Shown: positions 8,618 through 17,808, counted from the stretch's first letter. The stretch is DNA of 54,982 nucleotides from a virus (IMGVR_UViG_3300028800_000115:1-54982), one strand, 5' to 3'. Made by a program: numbers and translations. The notes: generated by a model from the sequence alone, not told the origin.

Positions 8618-10240
8618 ATGTCGAATCCAATCGTCCGCGTAAACGTCAACCTCATCGTCGCGCCGACGCCGGACACGCTTCAGCGCACCGGCGCGTTCAT
8701 CAGCCAAGGCGCGACCAATCTAGCGGCGGGCACCTATTCGCTCCTGACCGCGTTCAGCGATCTCGCGCCGCTTCTGCTCGCGCCGATCGTGCTGGCGAGC
8801 CTTGCCTGGTCCGGCGGCGTCGCCACGGCGACGTGCGCGGACGTCGGCGTCGGCACGGGCTCCTACAACGGAACCACCGGTCTCGTGACACTCACCGGCA
8901 CCGGGCCGCTCGGTCTCGTCCCCGGCGATCCTGTCTATGTCGCCTCCCTTGCCGGCACCGGCGCCTTCGCTTCGGCGGAAGGTATCTTCACCTGTGCCGC
9001 GGGCACCACGGGCGATGTCGTGACGTATTTCATCGCCAAGGCGCTGACGATGACGATCTCGAGCGCCACGGGCAACATCTATGCGACCCACGGCGCCTCG
9101 AATGGCGACACCTTCTTGACGACGATTTCCGGCGCGACGCCGGTGGATTACAACGTCACCGTGCTCGCCACAGCCACGTCGCCGACGGCGTTCACCTATC
9201 CGCTGGCCTCCGATGGCGGCACCACCCCGGCGACGGGCGCGCCCGCCTTCACGGTACGCAATCAGGTCGAGTTGATCTCGATGGCGACGACATTCTTCGG
9301 CCAGGGCGCCAACACGGCGGTTTACGTTCTCGAACTCGGCCCCGGCGAGGTTGCCGCTGGCGTCGCCGCGTTGAGCACGTTCATCAATGCCCAGGCGCAG
9401 ATTTTCTATGCCTATCTCGTTCCGCGCAATTGGGATGCCGCCGCGTCGTTCATGACGCTCATGGCGAGTTACGAGGCGCCGAACACCAAGACGTATTTCT
9501 ACATTACGACCACGACGGCGACTTACACCGATTACACCGATCTGATGAAGTGCGCCTTCTTGCAGGTCGAGGCGCCCGGCATTCCGCTGACCGAATTCTC
9601 GTGCGCGGCGGACTTCTATGTCCTGCTCCATTACCGCCCGTCATCGACGAACAAGGTGACGCCGTTCGAATACAGCTTCGTGTTCGGGGTGACGCCATAC
9701 CCGACCAAGGGCAACGGCGCGCTGCTCACCGAATTGTCGGCGGCCAATGTTTCCTACATCGGAACCGGCGCCGAGGGCGGGATCTCCGATGCGATCATCT
9801 TCGGCGGCAATTACGCCGACGGGAACCCGGTAAACTTCTGGTATTCCGTCGATTGGGCCCAGATCAACACGAACCTTTTCGTGTCGAACGCGGTGATCAA
9901 CGGCAGCAACGATCCGACAAACCCGCTCTACTACGACCAGCAGGGCATCAATCGGCTCGAGACCGTCGCCGCCGCCGTCATGCGCAACGGCATCACCTAT
10001 GGGCTCGTGCTCAATCCGGTGGTGCAGGTCGAACTCGATGCGGATGCGTTCGCACAGGCGCTCGACGCCGGCACCTATGCCAATCTGACGGTCGTCAACG
10101 CGATTCCGTTCGTGGACTATGTCACGGAGAATCCGAGCGACTACAAGATCGGCCTCTATGAAGGCTTCACGATCGCATACACGCCGCTGCGCGGGTTCGA
10201 TCAAATCATCTTCAATCTCGACGCATCGAACTTCGGCTGA
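8618..10240 (+). CDS. Contractile tail sheath protein (DUF3383-like)
   Basis: The 540-residue product is followed by a tube-size gene, chaperones and tape measure, the standard place of the sheath. The C-terminal half has sheath-like features: ELISMATTFFGQGANTAVYVLELG, a Rossmann-like middle (YAYLVPRNWDAAASFMTLM), and the ending GFTIAYTPLRGFDQIIFNLDASNFG (pieces quoted below 20 residues each: AYTPLRGFDQIIF). Residues of about 65-210 carry two inserted beta modules, GSYNGTTGLVTLT with PGDPVYVASLAGTGAF, and ATPVDYNVTV with AFTYPLASDGG, related to modules in other virion proteins here. It would polymerise around the tube and contract on infection. Confidence 0.7.
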   Translation: MSNPIVRVNVNLIVAPTPDTLQRTGAFISQGATNLAAGTYSLLTAFSDLAPLLLAPIVLASLAWSGGVATATCADVGVGTGSYNGTTGLVTLTGTGPLGLVPGDPVYVASLAGTGAFASAEGIFTCAAGTTGDVVTYFIAKALTMTISSATGNIYATHGASNGDTFLTTISGATPVDYNVTVLATATSPTAFTYPLASDGGTTPATGAPAFTVRNQVELISMATTFFGQGANTAVYVLELGPGEVAAGVAALSTFINAQAQIFYAYLVPRNWDAAASFMTLMASYEAPNTKTYFYITTTTATYTDYTDLMKCAFLQVEAPGIPLTEFSCAADFYVLLHYRPSSTNKVTPFEYSFVFGVTPYPTKGNGALLTELSAANVSYIGTGAEGGISDAIIFGGNYADGNPVNFWYSVDWAQINTNLFVSNAVINGSNDPTNPLYYDQQGINRLETVAAAVMRNGITYGLVLNPVVQVELDADAFAQALDAGTYANLTVVNAIPFVDYVTENPSDYKIGLYEGFTIAYTPLRGFDQIIFNLDASNFG

Positions 10241-10254
10241 CCGGGAGACGATAG

Positions 10255-10692
10255 ATGGCAAATCCGAATATCCCGCAAGGCACGCTGAATCGCGTCCGCG
10301 GCTCGATCTCCTTCGACGACAACTCCGCGCTCAACGTCATCGCCGGCAATCTCGGTCCCGAGGGCATCTCGGTTTCCTTCGGCGGCGGCGCGACGACACG
10401 CATCGACACGCTGACTGGTCAGGTAACTTCGCCGGAGCCCTTCGTCCCGGTGAAGCTGACCGTGAACCTCTTGCGCACGCAGGCGCTCGCGAATTCCTTC
10501 AAGACGCAGCAGGAATTGAATTCGCTTCTCGGCGATCTTTCCTTCCGCACGGACGCGGTGACGCTTGGCGTCTATCAGTTCCAGAATTCCAGCATCGGCC
10601 GCATCGGCGACATGCGCGTCAACGGCAAGGACGCCGGCTACGCGCTCGAGATCGACGGCACCTATCAGATCAACAGTTCCTTGTGGGGCTGA
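10255..10692 (+). CDS. Tail tube protein
   Basis: The 145-residue product starts MANPNIPQGTLNRVRGSI and is beta-rich, with PVKLTVNLLRTQALANSF and a C-terminal DAGYALEIDGTYQINSSLWG. Size, position between sheath and chaperone genes, and this fold pattern match contractile-phage tail tube proteins. A GGGAGACG site precedes ATG 10255. It would form the inner tube through which DNA passes. I see no unusual feature. Confidence 0.7.
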   Translation: MANPNIPQGTLNRVRGSISFDDNSALNVIAGNLGPEGISVSFGGGATTRIDTLTGQVTSPEPFVPVKLTVNLLRTQALANSFKTQQELNSLLGDLSFRTDAVTLGVYQFQNSSIGRIGDMRVNGKDAGYALEIDGTYQINSSLWG

Positions 10693-10695
10693 TGA

Positions 10696-11295
10696 ATGGC
10701 CGTAACGCTTGACCGAAATCTGAATCTCGTCGTCCCGATCTATGACGACGACGACAAGATCGTCGCCTGGGTCCATTCCACGCCGATCAGCGCCGAGGTC
10801 TACGAGACCTATTACAAGGTCATCGCGCGCACGGTGGAGATGATCTATTCCGACGTCGGCATGGGCGTCGGCCCGCAAGTCGCGTCGCTGGCGCTTCGCG
10901 ACGCCGCGAAGCAGATGGGAATATGGGACGGGCCAACAGGCGTCGAAGCCGGGCTTGTGAATGAAATCCGCCGGCTGACCATGGTCGTCGTCCCGGGCCC
11001 GAACGGCTGGCAGACCATCCCCTACGACGACATGATCCGCGGCAAGAAGATCGACGACGACGATGCGCGCGAGGTCAACAACGCCATCACTTTTTTTACC
11101 TTGGCTTTGTGGGGCCACGGCCAGAAGCGGGCCGGGCGGAAGATAGCGATGGAAGCGGCGCCCAAGTGGGGCGGGCATACCACGTCATCGAGCATTACGG
11201 CGTTCAAAGATGGCTTGCCGACATCGATCGCCAACGAGAATACCAACGATCTCGAGGCGGAAGTTCAGAAGACACGATCGTCGATTCCATCCTGA
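10696..11295 (+). CDS. Tail assembly chaperone, short form
   Basis: It starts at ATG 10696, overlapping the tube stop region, and reads 199 residues without frameshift. Residues 1-134 are shared with a longer -1 frameshift product. The shared part is acidic and helical (IDDDDAREVNNAITFF at its end). After the heptanucleotide at 11091 the zero frame continues 65 residues (TLALWGHGQKRAGRK and so on). The place between tube and tape-measure genes and the two-frame layout are the hallmark of tail assembly chaperones (lambda gpG/GT type; P2 gpE/E' type), which coat the tape measure during assembly and are absent from the virion. Confidence 0.65.
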   Translation: MAVTLDRNLNLVVPIYDDDDKIVAWVHSTPISAEVYETYYKVIARTVEMIYSDVGMGVGPQVASLALRDAAKQMGIWDGPTGVEAGLVNEIRRLTMVVVPGPNGWQTIPYDDMIRGKKIDDDDAREVNNAITFFTLALWGHGQKRAGRKIAMEAAPKWGGHTTSSSITAFKDGLPTSIANENTNDLEAEVQKTRSSIPS

Positions 11296-11417
11296 ATTGG
11301 GCCTCGAACGAGGGGTTCGGTGACATGATGGAACGGGTTGGCGTCAGCCAGTGGTCGGACGTGCATGAGTTTCGTCAGCGATATTTGGTACAGGCCGCAC
11401 GCCGGCGCAGCGAGTAA
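10696..11417 (+). CDS. Tail assembly chaperone, predicted -1 frameshift product
   Basis: If ribosomes slip back one base at 11091-11097, translation leaves the zero frame after residue 134 and continues in the overlapping frame to TGA-type stop 11417, giving about 240 residues. The extension begins YLGFVGPRPEAGR and ends with a convincing helical segment (SILNWASNEGFGDMMERVG, then VHEFRQRYLVQAARRRSE). The -1 frame past the zero-frame stop has no good start of its own, and it closes 6 bases before the tape-measure ATG, as expected of a gpGT-type extension. The product is inferred. Confidence 0.55.
11091..11097 (+). other. Programmed -1 ribosomal frameshift site (T TTT TTT)
   Basis: Seven consecutive T residues are placed so that the zero-frame codons are TTT TTT preceded by T, the ideal X XXY YYZ slippery heptamer for tandem -1 slippage. 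It lies in the chaperone gene at codons 133-134. The -1 frame is open from well before the site to 11417. I did not identify a downstream pseudoknot with confidence. Confidence 0.65.
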
Positions 11418-11422
11418 CCCGC

Positions 11423-13135
11423 ATGGCCGTAAAAACCGTCTACCAGATTGATGTCAACGATTCGGCCTTCGCGCGCTTCAAGGCGCAGTTCGAGGATTAC
11501 GAAAAGAAGCTTCAGGGCTCGCCTGGCCTGTGGGCCAAGACGACGACCGGCGTCGCCGGCACCGTAAAGTCGTTTCAGGAACTTGTCGCCGCGCAGATCG
11601 CGTCGATCGGCCAGCAGAAGCTTATGGCCGAAGCGCAGAAAGAGGCGCTGAAGCGGACCAAGGAAACCGAGACCGCGACGGCATCGATCTCGCGCAATTT
11701 CCGGAATTCGGCGGAATTCACCAAGCAGATCGCCGGCAACGTCGTCTCGGTCACGACCACGCTCTTGCGATGGGCATCGATCGGCGGCGCGCTGTCTGGC
11801 CTTCTCGGCGCCGGCGGCCTGTTCGGGCTCGACGCCCTTGCCGGCGGTGTTGGCGCTACCAGGCGCTCGGCGCAAGGCGTCGGCGCTTCCTATGGCGAGC
11901 AGAAGGCGTTCGGCCTGAATTTCGGCCGCTACGTCGACACCGATGCGCTGACCGGCGGCGTCAACGAGGCGCTGACAGATCCCCGCAAGTATTACGCGCT
12001 CATCGGCGCCGGCGCGAAGCAGGACGACATCAAGAGTGGCGACGCGGTCAAGGTCGCGGCCTCGCTCATCCCCCAACTGAAGCAGATCGCCGACTCGACC
12101 AAGGACCAATACCTCGCGCTCGAGATCGAGAAGCGCGGCCTGCAGGGCATTGTCTCCGTCGAAACCCTTCGCCGGCTCAAGGCGACGTCGCCGGAGGAAC
12201 TGGCGAAGGCGCAGCAGTCCTATGGGGCCGACGTGAAGGGACTTGGCCTGGACGACAAGAGTGCGCGTGTGTGGCAGGATTTTGCGGTCCAGATGTCGCG
12301 CGCCGGCCAGCAGATCGAAAACGTGCTGGTCAAGGGGCTAATCGGGCTTGCCGGGCCGCTGACATCGCTGTCGGAATCGGTTGTGAAATCGATCCAGTCG
12401 CTTGTGTCGTCGCCTAAGCTTGGCGAGTGGATTAAGGAATTCGGCGCAGGCATTGAAAGTGCTGCGAAATACGTCGGCTCCGATGACTTCCAGAAGGATG
12501 TAAAATCTTTCGCCGACGGTGTTGCATCCCTCGCCGAGTCGATCGTCTCCGCACTCCGGTTCCTGGGCGCCATCCCGAAACGCGAAGAGGACAAGACCGA
12601 ATTCGACCGCGCCGCGGAAGCCAACCGCAAGGCGGGCGGGGGTTTCTGGTCGACCGGGCGGCTCGGGCAGTGGTGGAACGGAACGCTCAACCAAGGCGGC
12701 GGAAGTGCGCAGGCACCCATCCCCGGGCAAGCGCCCGATGCCGATTCCACATTGGCCCTGTTCCGTAAGTTGGAGCATAGCGGCGACAGCGCCGTATCGC
12801 CGAAAGGTGCGATCGGCCGGTATCAGATCACGCCAGACACGGCTCGGACCTATGGCGCCGATCCGTCGCGGCTTACCGACCCCGATTACAACACTGCAAC
12901 TGCAAAGAAAATCCTCACGGATTTGGCCGCAAAATATAATGGCGATCTTGAGGCAATGGAGGTTGCCTACAACGCGGGCCCAAGACGTGCAGATCGCTGG
13001 ATTAGGGGCGGAAGAGATGATTCCACCCTTCCAAAAGAGACCCGAGATTACCTGGCAAACGGACGTGTGCAGGTAACGATTATGAACCAGACCGGTAGCA
13101 ATATCGTCGTCACCCAATCGCAGTTGCCGCAATGA
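11423..13135 (+). CDS. Tail tape measure protein with lytic transglycosylase domain
   Basis: The 570-residue product has a coiled N-terminal part, a hydrophobic segment near residues 115-150 (WASIGGALSGLLGAGGLFG), long helices, and a C-terminal lysozyme-like transglycosylase domain (about residues 440-540). That domain shows the catalytic glutamate E451 in KLEHSGDSAVSPKGAIGRYQ, the Q-x-TPDTA motif and the AYNAGP motif. It probably sets tail length and locally opens peptidoglycan during DNA entry. It is short for a tape measure, suggesting a short tail. Its start follows the chaperone stop closely and its stop overlaps the next ATG. Confidence 0.8.
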   Translation: MAVKTVYQIDVNDSAFARFKAQFEDYEKKLQGSPGLWAKTTTGVAGTVKSFQELVAAQIASIGQQKLMAEAQKEALKRTKETETATASISRNFRNSAEFTKQIAGNVVSVTTTLLRWASIGGALSGLLGAGGLFGLDALAGGVGATRRSAQGVGASYGEQKAFGLNFGRYVDTDALTGGVNEALTDPRKYYALIGAGAKQDDIKSGDAVKVAASLIPQLKQIADSTKDQYLALEIEKRGLQGIVSVETLRRLKATSPEELAKAQQSYGADVKGLGLDDKSARVWQDFAVQMSRAGQQIENVLVKGLIGLAGPLTSLSESVVKSIQSLVSSPKLGEWIKEFGAGIESAAKYVGSDDFQKDVKSFADGVASLAESIVSALRFLGAIPKREEDKTEFDRAAEANRKAGGGFWSTGRLGQWWNGTLNQGGGSAQAPIPGQAPDADSTLALFRKLEHSGDSAVSPKGAIGRYQITPDTARTYGADPSRLTDPDYNTATAKKILTDLAAKYNGDLEAMEVAYNAGPRRADRWIRGGRDDSTLPKETRDYLANGRVQVTIMNQTGSNIVVTQSQLPQ

Positions 13136-13878
13136 GTTTTTCGCTCGGTCAGTCCGCTTTCCAGTTGGCCTACGAACTTTCGCCGATCATCCTGACGAAC
13201 GGGATCGCGACGAATATTCCAGGCCAGATGCTTCCGATCATCTCGATCACGGAGGCGGCGAATTTCGTTGCCGGCATCCTGTCGGGCGCCGATATCACGC
13301 TCGACAATTTCTTTGCGCACTTCCGGCCTCTGCCGGGCGCCACGCTGATTTCGCAGGACGTCGCGCACTACCCGTTCGCGAACCAGGCCGTTGCGGCAAA
13401 CGCGGTGATCACCAAGCCGCTGCGCATCTCGATGCTCATGGTCTGCCCGGTGCGGAACCTTCTCGGCTACCCGCTGAAGCTTGCGACGATGACCGCGCTG
13501 CAATATGCGCTGGCGCAGCACAATGCGTCCGGCGGCACCTATACGGTGATCACGCCGTCCTACTACTACACGAATTGCCTGATGACCGAGATGACCGAGA
13601 CCGGCGACAACGGCAGCAGCAAGCAGACCCAGGTCTCGTGGAAACTCGATTTCGAGCAGCCGCTTTTGACGCAGCAGTCGGTTCAGGCAGCGCAGAACAG
13701 CTTGATGTCGAAGCTGACCAACGGCACGCAGATCAACGGGCAGCCGGCCTATAGCGGTCTCAGCAATGCCTCGGCGCAGTTGCCGTCCCTCGCGACACCA
13801 AGCGTTGTGCCGGCGGCGAGCGCGCTACCCGGCGCCAGCGTGAGCGCGCCTGGCTTCAACACCGGGCTCGGCCTATGA
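13132..13878 (+). CDS. Tail/baseplate protein downstream of tape measure
   Basis: The 248-residue product begins MSFSLGQSAFQLAYELSPI and contains a hydrophobic beta-type core (ITKPLRISMLMVCPVRNLLGYPLK, in part) and an aromatic stretch TPSYYYTNCLMTEM, followed by a low-complexity Ala/Ser/Pro C-terminus. The pattern of a hub-proximal protein between tape measure and baseplate plug is common in small contractile phages. ATG overlaps the previous TGA and its own stop overlaps the next ATG. Function is assigned by position and general profile. Confidence 0.5.
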   Translation: MSFSLGQSAFQLAYELSPIILTNGIATNIPGQMLPIISITEAANFVAGILSGADITLDNFFAHFRPLPGATLISQDVAHYPFANQAVAANAVITKPLRISMLMVCPVRNLLGYPLKLATMTALQYALAQHNASGGTYTVITPSYYYTNCLMTEMTETGDNGSSKQTQVSWKLDFEQPLLTQQSVQAAQNSLMSKLTNGTQINGQPAYSGLSNASAQLPSLATPSVVPAASALPGASVSAPGFNTGLGL

Positions 13879-14366
13879 CGGCGGTCTATCCGTTCGCGCC
13901 GTCGACTTCGGTCCTGTTCCAGTTCTCGCCGACGCTCGACGGCCAGGTCTACAATGTTGTCGTCAAGTGGAATGTCACCGGCCAGCGGTGGTATTTGACC
14001 TTGAGCGATCTCAGCAACAATCCGATTTTGACCTTGCCGCTCATCGGCTCGCCGAACGGCGCTTTGATCGAAAGCGCATCTTGGGAAAATGGGCTGGCGA
14101 CGGTTGTGACGTCGGCGCCGCACCGGTTCAAAGTCTATTCGACCATCGACATCGCCGTCGCCGGGTGCATGCCCGATGCCTACAACGGCAACGTCGAAGC
14201 CTTCATTGTCGATGCCGTGACGTTTCAATATCCGGTAGCATCGGATCCTGGCCTTTCGACGCAACTCGGCTCGGCGACATACAACATCAATCTCGTCGAG
14301 GGGTATTTCAACACGTCGACGCTGGTCTTTCGAGAGGCGAGTCAGCAGTTCGAAGTGTCGCCCTAA
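13875..14366 (+). CDS. Baseplate plug-like protein with inserted beta module
   Basis: Residues 1-65 match the pattern of cyanophage Pam3-type baseplate plug proteins: SVLFQFSPTLDGQVYNVVV, WNVTGQRWYLTLSD and NNPILTLPLIGSPNG. Residues 70-140 are a separate module, GLATVVTSAPHRF, IDIAVAGCMPDAYNG and VTFQYPVASDPG, resembling the FCCH-type beta domain also seen in the J protein of this window. The gene overlaps both neighbours by a few bases (ATGA-type coupling). Total 163 residues, longer than a bare plug protein because of the insert. Confidence 0.6.
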   Translation: MTAVYPFAPSTSVLFQFSPTLDGQVYNVVVKWNVTGQRWYLTLSDLSNNPILTLPLIGSPNGALIESASWENGLATVVTSAPHRFKVYSTIDIAVAGCMPDAYNGNVEAFIVDAVTFQYPVASDPGLSTQLGSATYNINLVEGYFNTSTLVFREASQQFEVSP

Positions 14367-15400
14367 TGCGGTATTATTCGATCATCATCACAAACCCGCA
14401 GACAGGCGCCATCATCCGACCGGCGCCTTTTGCGTCATTGGGGTTGCCAGCGAGTTACACGTCGTTCGTGAACGGCCGCAGCATCCCCGGCGCGCAGAAC
14501 ATCGAACTCGATTTTCCGGTCTTCAATTTCTCGACGCCGATGGGCCGCGCTTGGTTGCGTGTCTGGGGTATCTCGATCCAGGAGATAGCGCAGGCTCAAG
14601 ACCTTGTCGGCTGCAACATCTCGGTTTACGGCGGCATGCAGGCCGGTCTACCGCTCGCCAATCCGAAACAGGCCGGTCTTCTGGTTCAAGGCCAGATTTA
14701 TCAGGCCCTCGGGAATTGGGAAGGTCTCGACCAGACGCTCGACCTCTTCATCTATCCGAACGTCGGTACAAGCGAAGACCCGAAAAATATCGTCCTGACA
14801 TGGCCGGCGAACACGACGCTTGCATCGGCTCTTCAGGTGACGTGCCAAAATGCCTTCCCGACGCTAACGCCGAACATCGCGATTAGTGATAAGATCGTGC
14901 AGCCGAGAACGGACGTCGGCACGTTTGCGTCGCTTGATGGTCTCGCTCAATGGTGCCGCGACAAGAGCGTCGAAATCGTCGGCGGCTCGTACATCGGTGT
15001 CGCGATCGCCGTCAAAGGCTCCGAGATCAAAATATACGACAACGGCGTCGCGCCTCCCGATGGGCAGCAGACCAAGGCGATCGCCTTCCAGGATTTGATC
15101 GGGCAGCCGACGTGGATCGATGCTCCAACGATCAGTTTCAAGACCGTCATGCGCGCCGATATCGCAGTCGGCGATTACATCCAGATGTCGGGGGCGCTGG
15201 CGACGGCGACACCTGGCTCGCTCATCGGCACGCCGTTGCGCGCCAAGCCGACATTTGCCGGAACATTCCAAATCCAGATCGTTCGCCATCTCGGAAATTT
15301 CCGCCAGCCCGACGCCTCCTCATGGGTGACGGTCTTTAACGCCTATCCGGTTCCGTTTTCGACATCAGATATAAACGGCCCATCTGCGGCGGGAACCTGA
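14366..15400 (+). CDS. Baseplate hub protein (Mu gp44/P2 gpD-like)
   Basis: ATG 14366 overlaps the TAA of the plug gene; the open frame extends far upstream but out of coding phase there. The 344-residue product starts MRYYSIIITNPQTGAI and contains beta-barrel-like repeats (NIELDFPVFNFSTPMGRAW, IYQALGNWEGLDQTLDLF), a hub-type middle (AQWCRDKSVEIVGGSY) and a C-terminal GNFRQPDASSWVTVFNAY. The plug-hub-spike-wedge-J order supports hub identity. It would sit at the centre of the baseplate and bind the spike. Confidence 0.65.
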   Translation: MRYYSIIITNPQTGAIIRPAPFASLGLPASYTSFVNGRSIPGAQNIELDFPVFNFSTPMGRAWLRVWGISIQEIAQAQDLVGCNISVYGGMQAGLPLANPKQAGLLVQGQIYQALGNWEGLDQTLDLFIYPNVGTSEDPKNIVLTWPANTTLASALQVTCQNAFPTLTPNIAISDKIVQPRTDVGTFASLDGLAQWCRDKSVEIVGGSYIGVAIAVKGSEIKIYDNGVAPPDGQQTKAIAFQDLIGQPTWIDAPTISFKTVMRADIAVGDYIQMSGALATATPGSLIGTPLRAKPTFAGTFQIQIVRHLGNFRQPDASSWVTVFNAYPVPFSTSDINGPSAAGT

Positions 15401-15999
15401 TGGCTTCAAACGCTCAAAAGACCCATTTTGCACTCGAGCAAAATAAATTCGCGCAGCAGAAGGCTCTGCAAGCGATTGCGAAACTTGGTCGCGCGCTTCC
15501 ATGTCAGGTCATCGCGGTTTCTGGGTCTATCGTAACCGTCGAGCTTCAGGTCGACACGGCGCCCTATGTCATCGGCCCGCTCACCATGCCAGTCGCGACG
15601 TCGCACTACTTTTTCGAACCGATTCAGATCGGCGATCTTGGCGTAACGATTCCGGCCGACGCCTATCTCGGCGGTGTCGACGGTCTCGGTGGCGGCGCGC
15701 CGACGCTTCTTTTGCCGGCAACACTTTCAGCGCTGGTATTTCAGCCGGTAGCGAACAAAGCCTGGATTCCGACGGATCCGACTAAGGCCGAATTCTTCGG
15801 GCCGTCCGGTGTGATCTTGCGCGACGCGATGAATTTGTCGTCCATCGTCGTCGACACGACGTCGATAACGCTGACATGCGGTGGCCACACCATCCTCATC
15901 AATTCGACCGGCGTCATTATCGACGGCGTCGTTTTCCTGATCCACCAACACACCGAAGTTCAGACGGGCAGCGACGACACCGGTGGAGTTCTGGTCTGA
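15400..15999 (+). CDS. Baseplate central spike protein (gpV/Mu gp45-like)
   Basis: The 199-residue product has an N-terminal coiled start, an OB-type barrel (PCQVIAVSGSIVTVELQV), then a beta-helix-like C-terminus rich in Ile, Val and Thr. It ends HQHTEVQTGSDDTGGVLV. The H-x-H pair in this ending is the metal-binding tip motif of trimeric membrane-piercing spikes. The ATG overlaps the hub TGA and its stop overlaps the next ATG. Confidence 0.7.
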   Translation: MASNAQKTHFALEQNKFAQQKALQAIAKLGRALPCQVIAVSGSIVTVELQVDTAPYVIGPLTMPVATSHYFFEPIQIGDLGVTIPADAYLGGVDGLGGGAPTLLLPATLSALVFQPVANKAWIPTDPTKAEFFGPSGVILRDAMNLSSIVVDTTSITLTCGGHTILINSTGVIIDGVVFLIHQHTEVQTGSDDTGGVLV

Positions 16000-16385
16000 T
16001 GCGTACCTGGGGCAGAATTCTCGTATTCGATCCGGAGACAGATCTACCGGTGATCGACCCAAGGACCGGCGCGCAGCAACTCCAATGGGTAAAGGTCGAG
16101 ACCGCAGCAGACGGGAACAACAGTCTGGTGTGGCTCACGACGCTAATTCAGGTCTTGAAGTTAAACCTGAACGAATCTCCATTCTTCGCGAACTACGGAA
16201 TCCCTGCCCATCCAAGCGTCGTTCAGCAGGTCGCCCCCGACTTTTATGCGACGCTGACGCAGCAGTATTTTGCGCCCTACTTCGCCGCGCTGACCATCGC
16301 GAAAGTTCTCGATTTGCCGCCGACCTATAAGGTCAACGCGACCACGGTCGAGGGCACAAAATTTGAGGCGACGATAGCGACATGA
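15999..16385 (+). CDS. Baseplate wedge protein (gp25/Mu gp46-like)
   Basis: ATG 15999 overlaps the spike stop. The 128-residue product has the profile of gp25/W-type wedge proteins: WLTTLIQVLKLNLNESPFF then NYGIPAHPSVVQQVAPDFY. The KLNLNESPFFANYGIP segment parallels the R-L-x-G-E-x(n)-G sort of motif in this family. It sits between spike and J protein as in Mu and P2. Confidence 0.65.
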   Translation: MRTWGRILVFDPETDLPVIDPRTGAQQLQWVKVETAADGNNSLVWLTTLIQVLKLNLNESPFFANYGIPAHPSVVQQVAPDFYATLTQQYFAPYFAALTIAKVLDLPPTYKVNATTVEGTKFEATIAT

Positions 16386-17803
16386 CCGATTTACCGACCG
16401 TCATAACGTCCGCTGGATTGCAGCCACAGGCGCCCGCCGATCTTCGCGCGCAACTCGTCGCGATAGCCGAGGCGTCGGACCCCGGTCTTACGACCAATCT
16501 TCCTGCGGCGCTGATCGAAGACGTGGCTTCGACGGACACCGGCGCGCTTGTGGTGATCGACCAGGCGCGCGTTGACTTCGTGAATTCCCTGACGCCATTC
16601 GGTTCGAACCCGTTTCTGACGACGCAACTCGGGAACGTCTATGGCACGCAGCAGGGCACACAGTCGAATGCCAGTGTGCAGGTCGTGTTCTCGAGCACGA
16701 ATGTCGGCTTCGTTATCCCGCAGGGATTTGTTGTCTCCGACGGCGCCTACCAATACACCATACCGGATGGCGGTGTGATCGGCGCCGACGAGACCAGCGG
16801 TTCCCTCTTCGCGCTTTGCACGGTCTTTGCCGCATTCACGATCCCGGCGAATTCGGTGACGACGATCGTCACGCCACTTCCGACCGGCATCACCATGACG
16901 GTAACAAACCCCGCGGTGGGCACGCCGGCCGGCGATGCGGAAACGGAAGCCGAATACCGCGCCGCGGTGCTGCAGGCTGGTGTGGCCTCCGCTCAAGGCA
17001 TGACGACTTTCCTGAAGACCGTGTTGCGCAAGGTCAGCGGCGTCCAGGCGCGGCTCGTCACCGTGCGGCAGCGCATCGGCGCCGGATGGGAAGTCATCGT
17101 CGGGGGCGGCGATCCGTACCAGGTCGCCTATGCTATTTTCTTCGGCCTATTCGACATAAATAATCTGGTTGGTTCTGTTCTTAGCGTCACCGCCGTAACC
17201 AAGGCGACGCCCGGCGTGGTGACAACCGATCTCAATCATGGCTACGCGACGGGCCAGCAGGTCACGTTCAATGACGTCGGCGGCATGGTCGAACTGAACG
17301 GCAACACCTATACCGCGACCGTCATCACGGAAAAGACCTTCAGCATCGACCAGGACACCAGCGGCTACACTACCTACACGAGCGGAGGCGTGCTCACGCC
17401 AAACCTTCGCAACGAGGTCGTTTCGCTAAACAACTATCCTGACGTCTACGAAGTCCAATATGTCCAGCCTCCGCAGCAGTCGGTGAACATCTCGATCCTG
17501 TGGAACACGACGTCGACGAACCTTGTATCAAATGCCGCGGTGTCGCAACTCGCCGCGCCGGCGCTGATCGCTTATATCAACGCGATCACGGTCGGCCAGC
17601 CGATGAACCTGTTTCAGCTTCAGACCGTGTTCGCTGCCTCGATCGCCAGCATTGTTCCGCCCGCGCTTCTGACGCGCCGCGCATTCACTGTCTCGATCAA
17701 CGGCGAAGGCGTGAGCCCCGAAAGTGGCACTGGCATCATTGCCGGGGACCCGGAAAGTTATTTTTTCGCCACAGCCGATTCCATCGAAATCAGTCAGGGT
17801 TGA
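16382..17803 (+). CDS. Baseplate J-like protein
   Basis: The 473-residue product has J-family features: a helical N-terminus, VDFVNSLTPFGSNPFLTTQ, the stretch QVVFSSTNVGFVIPQG and the DAETEAEYRAAVLQAG helix typical of gpJ/Mu gp47 wedges. Residues of about 265-340 form an inserted beta module, including HGYATGQQVTFNDVGG, LNGNTYTATVI and DTSGYTTYTSGG, a classic phage FCCH-type domain. It connects baseplate wedges to fibres. ATG overlaps the upstream TGA. Confidence 0.75.
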   Translation: MTDLPTVITSAGLQPQAPADLRAQLVAIAEASDPGLTTNLPAALIEDVASTDTGALVVIDQARVDFVNSLTPFGSNPFLTTQLGNVYGTQQGTQSNASVQVVFSSTNVGFVIPQGFVVSDGAYQYTIPDGGVIGADETSGSLFALCTVFAAFTIPANSVTTIVTPLPTGITMTVTNPAVGTPAGDAETEAEYRAAVLQAGVASAQGMTTFLKTVLRKVSGVQARLVTVRQRIGAGWEVIVGGGDPYQVAYAIFFGLFDINNLVGSVLSVTAVTKATPGVVTTDLNHGYATGQQVTFNDVGGMVELNGNTYTATVITEKTFSIDQDTSGYTTYTSGGVLTPNLRNEVVSLNNYPDVYEVQYVQPPQQSVNISILWNTTSTNLVSNAAVSQLAAPALIAYINAITVGQPMNLFQLQTVFAASIASIVPPALLTRRAFTVSINGEGVSPESGTGIIAGDPESYFFATADSIEISQG

Positions 17804-17808
17804 ACGCC

